Assembly (NCBI RefSeq): GCF_049532985.1 | Contig: NZ_CP186693.1 | Location: 5,332,001 to 5,396,000, forward strand | Source: Promicromonospora sp049532985 | Lineage (GTDB): Bacteria; Actinomycetota; Actinomycetes; Actinomycetales; Cellulomonadaceae | Direction: 5' to 3' | DNA: 64,000 nt | In this document: positions 14,782 through 22,620 of the stretch, piece after piece | How the letters are laid out: each line of letters begins with the position of its first letter | Position numbering within the stretch: the stretch's first letter is position 1 | Position numbers and translations under genes: made by a program | Notes under the pieces: generated by a model | Seen by the model: only the letters and a program-made list of their open reading frames with translations | Database searches by the model: none | Told to the model about the DNA's origin: nothing

Positions 14782-17567
14782 CCACAGCGTTCGGAACGGG
14801 CGTCACAGGCCCGGACGGCCGGTCGCTGGACCAGGTCCGGCTGACCGGCGTGAGCGCGCGGGGCTACCACGGTGTGCTGCCGTCGGAGCGCCAGACCGGG
14901 CAGGAGTTCCGGGCTGACGTCGTGCTGTACCTGGACACCCGCCAGGCCGCGGCCGGTGACGACCTTGCACGGACGGTGAGCTATGCCGACGTGGCGCGTG
15001 ACGTCCACGACATCCTGACCGGAGAGCCCGCCGACCTCGTCGAGACGGTCGCCGAGCGCATCGCCGCCGCGGTGCTGACCCGCCCGCAGGTCGAGGCGGT
15101 CGACGTGTGCGTGCACAAGCCGCACGCGCCGATCCCGGTGCCGTTCGCCGACGTCGAGGTGGCCATCCGCCGGGACCGCGCGCAGGTGCGGCCCGTGGTC
15201 GCCGCCCCCGCGACGGCGGGCGCGGTGGAGCCCGTGGCGGGCGTGCAGGACTTCCAGCCGGAGCCGGCCGCCGAGCCGACGGCCTACGAGTCGTACGCGG
15301 CCGATCCCGAGCCGCAGGACTTCGAGCCCCTGGGCCAGGCGGCCGAGGAGCCGGAGCTGCTCCCGCAGGAGCCGGTGCGGACCGAGTCGTACCTTCCCGA
15401 GCCCACCGAGCCCGCGCACCGGGCCGAGGCGTTCGAGGCGGAGCCCCTGGTGGAGCGCGTCCCGGCCGCCGAGCCGGCGCCCACGCAGCACGCGGAGGTG
15501 CCGGAGCCGTTGCCCGTGCCCGAGCTCATCGCGCCCGAGCCGCTCCAGGTGATCCCCGCCGGATGGGACCTGCAGGCCGAGCCCGCGCCGTCCGAGCAGC
15601 CCGCCAAGGAGCCCGTGTTCCAGCCGGAGGAGCAGCTCCGGTCCGAGTCCGTGTTCGAGCCGGTCCAGCAGTACGAGCCGCTCCAGGACCTGGACCAGCG
15701 GCAGGGGCTGGAGCAGCGGCCGAGCCTCGAACGACGCCAGGGTCAGGACCGGCCGGGCGGGTTCGAGCAGCAGCCGTACGACCAGTTCGCCCAGCCGGAC
15801 GCGCAGCGCGACCAGCCGGTGCAACAGACCCAGCCGTTCGAACCGTTCGAGCAGCCGGCCCAGCAGTTCGAGCCGGCCCAGCAGTTCGAGCCGGCTCAGC
15901 AGTTCGACCAGGCGCAGCCTTTCGACCAGCAGAGCCAGCCCTTCGACCAGGCGCAGCCCTTCGACCAGCCGGGCCAGCCCTTCGACCAGCAGAGCCACTC
16001 CTTCGAGCAGCAGAGCCAGCCGTTCGACCAGCAGCCCCAGCCGTTCGAGCAGGCCGGCTACGAGCCGCCGCAGCAGCAGCCCGACCCGCAGCAGAACCAC
16101 TACGACCAGCTCTTCGACCAGCAGTACGACCAGGCCGACATGGAGCGGACCCGGGTGGCGGGAGCCGTGCCGGACGCCGCCGTCGGGCAGCCGGAGCAGC
16201 CGTACGGGCAGGAGCAGCAGTACTCCTCCGGGGAGTACCGGGCGGAGCAGTACCAGGCCGAGGAGTACCAGAACGAGCCGCGCGACCGGTTCGACGAGGT
16301 GCCGGCCGGGTACGTGGACGTCGTCATCGCCATCGGGGCGAACCTGGGCGACCCGCAGGCGACCATGCGGTCGGCGGTCGCGGAGCTGGACCGCATGCCG
16401 GGCCTGCAGATCACGGACGTGTCGCCGCTGGCCCGCACGGCCGCCGTCGGCGGTCCCGAGGACCAGCCCGACTACCTCAACGCGGTGCTGCTGGCCCGCA
16501 CCACGCTCCCGGCCCGCGCGCTGCTGCACGCGTGCCTGGAGATCGAGAACCTGCACGGCCGCACCCGCGACGAGCGCTGGGGCGCGCGCACGCTCGACGT
16601 CGACCTGATCACCTACGGCACCCTGACCGACTCGGCCGACGACATCGAGGTGCCGCACCCCCGCGCCCACGAGCGCGCGTTCGTCCTGGAGCCGTGGTCG
16701 CAGATCGCGCCGGACGCCGTCCTGCCCGGCCTGGGTGGTGGCCCGGTGGCCCAGCTCGCGGCGACGGCCCCGGACCGCACCGGCATCCGCTGGCTCGCGC
16801 TGGACTGGCTGACCGACGCTGCTCCCGAGCAGGCCGGTGGTGCCCCGGGCACTCCCGACGACGGTGCCCAGCCGGGTCAGGACGCACCTGCCGCCGAGAT
16901 GCCCCCGGCCCTGCCGCCGTCGCTCCCGCCGAGCGGCCGCCCGCAGGCCTCGCCGGGCGGTCCCGTGGTGGAGGTCCCGGGCGGCGGGGGGCACCCGCAG
17001 GCCTACCCGAGCGGCCCGACGCCGGGACCGGGCGGCTCCGTACCGATCCCGCCGCAGCAGGCGGCACCTGCCGCTCCGCGTGGCGCAGCACAGAACGGGA
17101 TGCCGGGTTCCGCCGTCCCGCCGCCCGAGGAGGCGCTCGTGCCGGCTCCCTCGCCCATCGCGCCCCGAGCGGTACGGGACACCGCCCACGAGCCCCCGGA
17201 GCACGAGCCGCTGCCCCAGCCGGCTGCGCCCGCCAAGCCGGTGTTCGCACCGGTCAACCCGTCGCGCCAGTCGGGGAGCGTGTTCCCCCCGACGGGTGGC
17301 GCCGCCCCGCAGGAGCCGGCCGCCCCGGTGTTCGCCCCCGTCGGGACGCCGCCGAACGGGGTGTCGGGCACCGGCCAGGAGGGGCACGCGCCGAACGGGC
17401 ACTCGAACGGCCACTCGAACGGTCACCCTGCCGCCTACGACAGCGACCACACGGTGATCCGCGTGCCGGGTTTCGTGGGCGAGCAGCGTTCGGCACCGGT
17501 GGACGGTCCGATCGACTCCGTGCCCTCGTGGGCGCCGGTCCGGGACGAGCGGGGGCGCGACGCCTGA
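14778..17567 (+). CDS. folBK: Bifunctional FolB-FolK: dihydroneopterin aldolase + pyrophosphokinase, with giant linker
   Basis: 929-aa fusion covering two consecutive folate steps. Residues ~17-136 are dihydroneopterin aldolase (LTGVSARGYHGVLPSER, DLVETVAERIA, VCVHKPHAPIPVPFADV). Residues ~513-680 are 6-hydroxymethyl-7,8-dihydropterin pyrophosphokinase (VVIAIGANLGDP, NLHGRTRDERWGARTLDVDL, VPHPRAHERAFVLEPW). They are joined by ~375 residues rich in Gln, Glu, Pro and Phe with QPFDQ-type repeats, and followed by ~245 Pro/Gly/Ala-rich residues ending in a short ordered-looking VIRVPGFV stretch. Separately encoded FolB and FolK are about 120 and 165 aa. Start GTG 14778 has a strong GGAGGGGG site and overlaps the folP stop as GTGA. 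The frame is intact. Confidence 0.92.
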   Translation: MTTAFGTGVTGPDGRSLDQVRLTGVSARGYHGVLPSERQTGQEFRADVVLYLDTRQAAAGDDLARTVSYADVARDVHDILTGEPADLVETVAERIAAAVLTRPQVEAVDVCVHKPHAPIPVPFADVEVAIRRDRAQVRPVVAAPATAGAVEPVAGVQDFQPEPAAEPTAYESYAADPEPQDFEPLGQAAEEPELLPQEPVRTESYLPEPTEPAHRAEAFEAEPLVERVPAAEPAPTQHAEVPEPLPVPELIAPEPLQVIPAGWDLQAEPAPSEQPAKEPVFQPEEQLRSESVFEPVQQYEPLQDLDQRQGLEQRPSLERRQGQDRPGGFEQQPYDQFAQPDAQRDQPVQQTQPFEPFEQPAQQFEPAQQFEPAQQFDQAQPFDQQSQPFDQAQPFDQPGQPFDQQSHSFEQQSQPFDQQPQPFEQAGYEPPQQQPDPQQNHYDQLFDQQYDQADMERTRVAGAVPDAAVGQPEQPYGQEQQYSSGEYRAEQYQAEEYQNEPRDRFDEVPAGYVDVVIAIGANLGDPQATMRSAVAELDRMPGLQITDVSPLARTAAVGGPEDQPDYLNAVLLARTTLPARALLHACLEIENLHGRTRDERWGARTLDVDLITYGTLTDSADDIEVPHPRAHERAFVLEPWSQIAPDAVLPGLGGGPVAQLAATAPDRTGIRWLALDWLTDAAPEQAGGAPGTPDDGAQPGQDAPAAEMPPALPPSLPPSGRPQASPGGPVVEVPGGGGHPQAYPSGPTPGPGGSVPIPPQQAAPAAPRGAAQNGMPGSAVPPPEEALVPAPSPIAPRAVRDTAHEPPEHEPLPQPAAPAKPVFAPVNPSRQSGSVFPPTGGAAPQEPAAPVFAPVGTPPNGVSGTGQEGHAPNGHSNGHSNGHPAAYDSDHTVIRVPGFVGEQRSAPVDGPIDSVPSWAPVRDERGRDA
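15831..16055 (+). repeat. QPF(D/E)Q-coding repeat array in the folB/K linker
   Basis: Imperfect 18-24-bp units code for phased QPFDQ/QQFEP motifs about a dozen times (residues ~352-426). Each unit puts one Phe between Gln/Asp/Glu/Pro residues, a sticker-and-spacer pattern. Confidence 0.8.
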
Positions 17568-17568
17568 C

Positions 17569-18054
17569 ATGCGCAGAACGCCGATCGGTTCCCTGGTCGC
17601 GGTTCTCGTGGCCGTGGCGGTCGTCGGCTGGCTCGTGCTGCGCTCCCTGGAGGGACGCGGCGTGTACCTGCCGGTCGTGCCGTGGCTGGTCGACGTCGCG
17701 ATCCTCGCGCTCGCCGGCGCGATCTTCTGGGCGGGCTGGGGCGTGCGGGCCTACCAGAAGGGCAAGCGGCCGACCCTCGACGGGATCCGCGCCGCCCGGA
17801 CGCTCGTCCTGGCCAAGGCCGCCGCGCTGACCGGTGCGCTGCTGGGCGGGTGGTACCTGGCCCAGGTGCTGCTGGTGCTCGGCGACCTCGCGATCGAGCC
17901 GCGACGCGACCGTGCGGTGGCGGCGGGTGTCGCGGTGCTGTGCTCGGTGGCGCTCGCCGTCGTCGGCCTGGTCGTGGAGAAGTTCTGCGAGCTGCCGCCG
18001 TCGGACAAGGACCGCACGAGCTCGGACGAGGGCGAGTCCCCGGCACCGGCCTGA
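17569..18054 (+). CDS. DUF3180 four-helix membrane protein
   Basis: 161-aa integral membrane protein with four predicted hydrophobic segments (~7-25, 39-58, 84-108, 119-141) and a polar C-terminal tail. Small membrane proteins of this family usually follow folK in actinobacteria. No catalytic motif; function unknown. It starts one base after the folB/K stop, so it is certainly in the same operon, though no clear ribosome site is visible. Confidence 0.85.
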   Translation: MRRTPIGSLVAVLVAVAVVGWLVLRSLEGRGVYLPVVPWLVDVAILALAGAIFWAGWGVRAYQKGKRPTLDGIRAARTLVLAKAAALTGALLGGWYLAQVLLVLGDLAIEPRRDRAVAAGVAVLCSVALAVVGLVVEKFCELPPSDKDRTSSDEGESPAPA

Positions 18055-18097
18055 GGCCGGTCGGCGGGTACGTGCCGCCCGCACTTGCGCACTGCGG

Positions 18098-18103
18098 AAC
18101 AAT
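18098..18103 (+). promoter_or_regulatory. -10-like element before first PH-domain gene
   Basis: AACAAT ends 6 nt before the ATG at 18110. Poorer match than the TANNNT elements elsewhere, but with the same spacing and no ribosome site. Confidence 0.3.
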
Positions 18104-18109
18104 GGCTTC

Positions 18110-18592
18110 ATGACCAGCCCCTTCGAACCGCACGACGTGACCTGGAACCGCGTGTCCCCGCGCCTCGTGACGGCCATGCTGGTACCGGCCGCCTTCTGGC
18201 TCGGCATCCCGGCCGTCGTGGGTGTCGTGCTGTCCCTGACCGTCAGCCCCTGGTTCTGGTTCCTCGGCGGCATCCCGGCCGCCCTCCTCCTGTGGTCGGT
18301 CCTGCTGATCCCGCGCCAGGTGCGGGCGATCGGCTACGCCGAGCGCGACGACGACCTGCTGATCCGCAAGGGGGTCATGTTCCGGTCGCTGGTGGTGGTG
18401 CCCTACGGCCGCATGCAGTACGTGGACGTCGAGGCCGGGCCCCTGGACCGCCGGCTGGGCCTCGCGAAGGTGCAGCTCCACACGGCCTCCGTGGGCACGG
18501 ATGCCCAGATCCCCGGCCTGCCCCCGGACGAGGCGGCGCGCCTGCGCGACCGTCTGGCGTCCCGTGGTGAGGCACGTCTGGCGGGCCTGTGA
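18110..18592 (+). CDS. Membrane protein with bacterial PH domain (bPH_2, YdbS-like)
   Basis: 160 aa. Two closely spaced membrane helices (~20-65) are followed by one bacterial pleckstrin-homology-like domain (~70-150; AIGYAERDDDLLIRKGVMFR, VVPYGRMQYVDVEAGPLDRR). YdbS/YdbT pairs are membrane proteins of unclear function, implicated in envelope stress or protein export in Bacillus. It overlaps the next gene by GTGA, and the two almost certainly form a complex. Start at ATG 18110; an overlapping ATG at 18102 is in another frame and stops at once. Confidence 0.88.
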   Translation: MTSPFEPHDVTWNRVSPRLVTAMLVPAAFWLGIPAVVGVVLSLTVSPWFWFLGGIPAALLLWSVLLIPRQVRAIGYAERDDDLLIRKGVMFRSLVVVPYGRMQYVDVEAGPLDRRLGLAKVQLHTASVGTDAQIPGLPPDEAARLRDRLASRGEARLAGL

Positions 18593-20169
18593 GCACCCAC
18601 GAGCCCGCGCAGCCGGGACCGGCCGGTCCGGAGCCCGTCGAGCCCGAGGCCGACGAGCTGCACTGGCGGCGCGTCCACCCGGTGACGCCGCTCGTGCGGG
18701 GCTGGGCCGTGGTCGGCGCCGCCATCGTCATCCTGGGCCAGCAGAGCCTGGAGGGCGGCCCGCGCGGCGGGCTCATCGCCCTGCTGTCCGGCGAGTACTG
18801 GTGGACGCTGCTCGCCGCGCTCGCCGCCGTCGCGCTCGTGGGCTGGGGCTACTCGGTGCTGGCGTGGCGCATGACGTCGTTCGCGATCGGCGAGGAGACG
18901 GTGCACCTGCGCCGCGGCATCCTGTTCCGCCAGCAGCGGCACGCGCGGCTCGACCGGCTGCAGTCGGTGGACATCCGGCAGCCGCTGGTGGCGCGCTTCT
19001 TTGGGCTGTGCGAGCTCACGCTGGAGACCGCCGGCGGCACCGACTCGGGTGTCGCGATCGGCTTCCTCAAGGGTTCGGACGCCGACGAGCTGCGTGCCGA
19101 GCTGCTCGCGCGTGCGGCGGGTCTCAAGGTGGCCAGGGCCGGCGGGGCGGTCCCGGCCCCGGCGCCGGACGGAACCGCCGCGCCGCAGGACGCCGTCCTG
19201 CCGGCCGCGCCGCGACCGGACGGGACGCACCCCGCCCCGGAGCCCGGCCCCGCTGCGGCGCCCGGCGCGCCCGTGACGCTCGAGGCGCCCCAGGTGCCCG
19301 TCCTCACCGTGCCGGTCGGCCGCCTGATCGCCTCGGTGGTGCGCTCGGGCGCGATGATCACGCTGCTCGTGTGGGCCCTGGCCGTCGTGGTGGTCATGTT
19401 CGCGACCGGCGAGTGGGCGGTGCTCTCGGCCTCGCTGCCCGCGGTGCTCGGTGCCGGCGGCTACCTGTTCGGCCGGCTCACCGGCGAGTTCGACTTCCGG
19501 GTGGCCATCTCGCCCGACGGCGTCCGCCTGCGGCACGGGATGCTGGAGACGCGCTCCCAGACCATCCCGCCGGGCCGCGTGCAGGCCGTCCGCCTGGTGC
19601 AGAGCGTGCTCTGGCGCGGCCGCGACTGGTGGCGTGTCCAGGTGAACGTCGCCGGGTACGGCGGCGACAGCGAGGACAAGAACAGCGTGCTCCTGCCGGT
19701 GGGCACGCGGGACGAGGCGCTGACCGTGCTGTCCCTCGTCCTGCCCGACCTGGGCGTGGACGAGCCGCGCCGGGTCCTCGACGCCGGCCTCGACGGCGAC
19801 TCCCGCACACCCAGCGCGTACGTCACGGCGCCCCGGCGGACGCGCATACTGGATCCGGTGGCATGGCGTCGCAACGGGTTCACCGTCACCGGCCGCGCGC
19901 TGCTGCTGCGCCGGGGCCGGATGGTCAAGATCCTGGACGTGGTGCCGCACGAGCGGACGCAGTCGCTGGGCCTGAGCCAGGGCCCGTGGCAGCGCCGGCT
20001 GGGCGTCGCGTCGTTCCAGGTGCACTCGACCGAGGGGCCGGTGCACCCCGAGGCGCCGCACCTCGACGCCGCCGACGCCGCGCGGCTCATGGCCGAGCAG
20101 GCGCGCCGCGCCCGCACCGCCCGCGCGGCGGCGGGCCCCGAACGCTGGATGGAACGACAGGGAGAGTGA
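18589..20169 (+). CDS. Membrane protein with three PH-like domains (YdbT-like)
   Basis: 526 aa. TM helices near residues 40-60 and 64-86 precede the first bPH_2 domain (~90-170). A low-complexity Pro/Ala linker (~185-230) and another TM pair (~245-300) precede the second (~300-380), and the third is at ~425-510 (FTVTGRALLLRRGRMVKILDVVPHERTQS). Partner of the preceding single-domain protein, to which it is coupled by a 4-nt overlap. Function unknown. Confidence 0.87.
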   Translation: MSTHEPAQPGPAGPEPVEPEADELHWRRVHPVTPLVRGWAVVGAAIVILGQQSLEGGPRGGLIALLSGEYWWTLLAALAAVALVGWGYSVLAWRMTSFAIGEETVHLRRGILFRQQRHARLDRLQSVDIRQPLVARFFGLCELTLETAGGTDSGVAIGFLKGSDADELRAELLARAAGLKVARAGGAVPAPAPDGTAAPQDAVLPAAPRPDGTHPAPEPGPAAAPGAPVTLEAPQVPVLTVPVGRLIASVVRSGAMITLLVWALAVVVVMFATGEWAVLSASLPAVLGAGGYLFGRLTGEFDFRVAISPDGVRLRHGMLETRSQTIPPGRVQAVRLVQSVLWRGRDWWRVQVNVAGYGGDSEDKNSVLLPVGTRDEALTVLSLVLPDLGVDEPRRVLDAGLDGDSRTPSAYVTAPRRTRILDPVAWRRNGFTVTGRALLLRRGRMVKILDVVPHERTQSLGLSQGPWQRRLGVASFQVHSTEGPVHPEAPHLDAADAARLMAEQARRARTARAAAGPERWMERQGE

Positions 20170-20172
20170 CCG

Positions 20173-21147
20173 GTGACTGAGCCCGACGAGGCAGGCCGCA
20201 GGCCCGGCCGGCTGGGTGTCGGAGTGGTCGGTGCGGGACGCGTGGGCGCGGTGCTGGGCAACGCCCTGCGCGCGGCGGGGCACGCCGTCGTCGGCGCGAG
20301 CGGCATCTCCGAGGACTCCCGGGAACGTATCGAGACGCTGCTGCCCGGTGTCCCCAACCTCGAGGTGCCCGACGTCGTCGAGCGCGCGGAGCTCGTGCTC
20401 CTGGCCGTGCCCGACGACGCCCTGGCCCCCCTGGTCTCCGGCCTCGCCGACACCGGCGCCTGGCAGCCGGGGCAGCTCGCGATCCACACGTCGGGCCGCT
20501 TCGGGACGGCCGTGCTGGAACCCGCCCGGCTGGGCGGCGCGATCCCGCTCGCGATCCACCCGGCGATGACGTTCTCCGGTACCTCCCTGGACCTGGCGCG
20601 CCTGGAGGGCTGCACGTTCGCGGTGACCGGGCCGGCGCCCGTGCTGCCGATCGGGCAGGCGCTGGTGGTCGAGATCGGCGGTGAGCCGGTGATCGTCGAC
20701 GAGGAGGCCCGGGGGCTCTACCACGCGGCCCTCGCCCACGGGGCGAACCACCTCGTGGTGCTCGTGGCGCAGGCCGCGCAGGCGCTGGAGGCCGCCGGCA
20801 TCGCCGCGCCCGGCCGGGTCCTGGCACCGCTGCTCTCGGCGGCCCTGGAGTCGGCTACGCGGTCGGCGGACGTGCGCGACGGCGTCGGGCCGGGGGCGAT
20901 CTCCGCGCTCACCGGACCGGTCTCGCGCGGCGACGTCGGGACCGTGCGCCGCCACCTGACCGACCTCAGCGCGCTGGCCGCCGCCAGCGGCGCCACGGAC
21001 GTGCCCGACAGCTACACCGAGCTCGCCCGCGGGGCCACGCGCCGTGCGCTGGCGAGCCACCGCATCGACGACGCCGCGGCCCAGGCGCTCCTGGACGCCC
21101 TGGACAACGCGACCGGTTCGTCGCGCGCAGGAAGGAAGACCCCGTGA
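20173..21147 (+). CDS. Rossmann-fold DUF2520 protein, candidate ketopantoate reductase
   Basis: 324-aa NAD(P)-dependent-dehydrogenase-like protein. An N-terminal Rossmann domain with VVGAGRVGAVLGNAL is followed by a DUF2520 all-helical domain (~155-300; IPLAIHPAMTFSGT, YHAALAHGANHLVVLVAQA). The architecture mirrors 6-phosphogluconate-dehydrogenase-like and PanE proteins. It overlaps panC by GTGA and no panE is nearby, so an unconventional ketopantoate reductase role is plausible; that is inference from context. GTG start with GGGAGAG upstream. Confidence 0.82.
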   Translation: MTEPDEAGRRPGRLGVGVVGAGRVGAVLGNALRAAGHAVVGASGISEDSRERIETLLPGVPNLEVPDVVERAELVLLAVPDDALAPLVSGLADTGAWQPGQLAIHTSGRFGTAVLEPARLGGAIPLAIHPAMTFSGTSLDLARLEGCTFAVTGPAPVLPIGQALVVEIGGEPVIVDEEARGLYHAALAHGANHLVVLVAQAAQALEAAGIAAPGRVLAPLLSAALESATRSADVRDGVGPGAISALTGPVSRGDVGTVRRHLTDLSALAAASGATDVPDSYTELARGATRRALASHRIDDAAAQALLDALDNATGSSRAGRKTP

Positions 21148-22109
21148 CCACCACGCCCGCCGAGACCCCGTTCGCCCAGGACCCCTCCGCCGCACAGCCC
21201 GGGCAGCGCGCGCCGCTGGTCGTCCGCACCCGCTCCGAGCTGCGGGACGCGCAGATGCGCTGGGCCCTGGCGGGACCCCTGGACGCGGCCGACGACGGCC
21301 CGGGGCGCCGCGCCGTCGTCATGACCATGGGCGCGCTGCACGACGGCCACCTGGAGCTCGTGCGCCGGGCACGTGCCGAGGCCGGGCCGAACGGCCAGGT
21401 CGTCGTGACCATCTTCGTGAACCCGCTCCAGTTCGGCGCGGGGGAGGACCTCGACACCTACCCGCGCGACCTGGACGGCGACGTCGCCAAGCTCGCGGGG
21501 GTCGGCGCCGACGTCGTCTTCGCCCCCACGCCCGACGTCGTCTACCCCGACGGCGACCCGGTGGTGCGCGTGTCCGCCGGCCGGATCGGCGAGGTGCTGG
21601 AGGGCGCGTCCCGCCCCGGGCACCTCGACGGCGTGCTCACCGTGGTGCTCAAGCTGATGCACCTGGTGCGGCCCGACGTCGCGCTGTTCGGTGAGAAGGA
21701 CGCCCAGCAGCTCCTGGCCGTGCGCCGCATGGTGCGTGACCTGGAGGTCCCGGTCGACGTGGTGGGCGTGCCGACGGTGCGGGAGCCGGACGGCCTGGCC
21801 CGGTCCTCGCGCAACGCGTACCTGTCCGCCGACGAGCGGGAACGCGCCCTGGCGCTGTCGCGCGCGCTGCGCGCCGGGGCGGCGGCCGCCGACCGCGGCC
21901 CGGCGGGTGTGATCAACGACGCGCGCGAAGTGCTGGACGGGGCCGACGGCGTCGTGGTCGACTACCTGGCGCTCGTCGATCCGGAGACCGCTGATGCGGT
22001 TCCCGACGACTTCTCCGGCCGCGCGCTGCTGCTCGTGGCCGCACGGGTGGGGACGACCCGCCTGATCGACAACCAGGCCGTCGAGGTCTCGCCCGAGGTC
22101 CAGAGGTAA
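21144..22109 (+). CDS. panC: Pantothenate synthetase
   Basis: ATP-dependent ligase joining pantoate and beta-alanine (321 aa). The HIGH-like motif is MTMGALHDGH. IFVNPLQFGAGEDLDTYPRD, GEKDAQQL and LARSSRNAYLS are the substrate- and ATP-binding blocks. N-terminal ~22 residues are a nonconserved extension. GTG start overlaps the upstream stop; panD follows after 4 bp. Confidence 0.96.
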   Translation: MTTTPAETPFAQDPSAAQPGQRAPLVVRTRSELRDAQMRWALAGPLDAADDGPGRRAVVMTMGALHDGHLELVRRARAEAGPNGQVVVTIFVNPLQFGAGEDLDTYPRDLDGDVAKLAGVGADVVFAPTPDVVYPDGDPVVRVSAGRIGEVLEGASRPGHLDGVLTVVLKLMHLVRPDVALFGEKDAQQLLAVRRMVRDLEVPVDVVGVPTVREPDGLARSSRNAYLSADERERALALSRALRAGAAAADRGPAGVINDAREVLDGADGVVVDYLALVDPETADAVPDDFSGRALLLVAARVGTTRLIDNQAVEVSPEVQR

Positions 22110-22113
22110 CGTC

Positions 22114-22620
22114 ATGAGCACCACCCCGCACCGCCCGCCCGTCGGCCGTCCCGCATCGCTGCAGCGGCCCATGATGATCGCGAAGATCCACCGCGCCACG
22201 GTGACGCAGGCGGACCTGCACTACGTCGGCTCCATCACGGTGGACGCCGACCTGCTCGACGCCGCGGACCTGGTCCCCGGCCAGCAGGTCGACGTCGTGG
22301 ACGTGACCAACGGTGCCCGCCTGACCACCTACGTGATCCCCGGCGAGCCCGGCTCCGGCCAGATCTGCATCAACGGCGCCGCCGCGCACCTGGTCAGCCC
22401 GGGCGACGTCGTCATCCTCATCGCCTACGGCATGCTGTCGGACCACGACGCGCGGACCTTCCTGCCGCACGTCGTCTTCGTGGACGAGGCGAACCGCATC
22501 GTCGAGATCAACGACGAGCCCGGGCACGTCCCGGACGGGTACGGCCTCGAGGAGAGCGGGCTCGCCATCGAGCCGTTCCAGCAGGCCGGGCTCGTGCGGA
22601 CGGCGTCGGGCCGGGCGTGA
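22114..22620 (+). CDS. panD: Aspartate 1-decarboxylase
   Basis: Pyruvoyl enzyme making beta-alanine from aspartate for PanC. The self-cleavage site is YVGS (Gly39-Ser40), which generates the pyruvoyl group; ATVTQADLHYVGSITVD and the YGMLSDHDA region are typical. It has a ~20-residue N-terminal extension before the usual MIAKIHRATV start, which puts the cleavage site about 15 residues later than normal. ATG 22114 is preferred because AGAGG precedes it while the inner ATGs lack one. Length 168 aa against the usual ~130-140. Overlaps nadB by GTGA. Confidence 0.95.
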   Translation: MSTTPHRPPVGRPASLQRPMMIAKIHRATVTQADLHYVGSITVDADLLDAADLVPGQQVDVVDVTNGARLTTYVIPGEPGSGQICINGAAAHLVSPGDVVILIAYGMLSDHDARTFLPHVVFVDEANRIVEINDEPGHVPDGYGLEESGLAIEPFQQAGLVRTASGRA

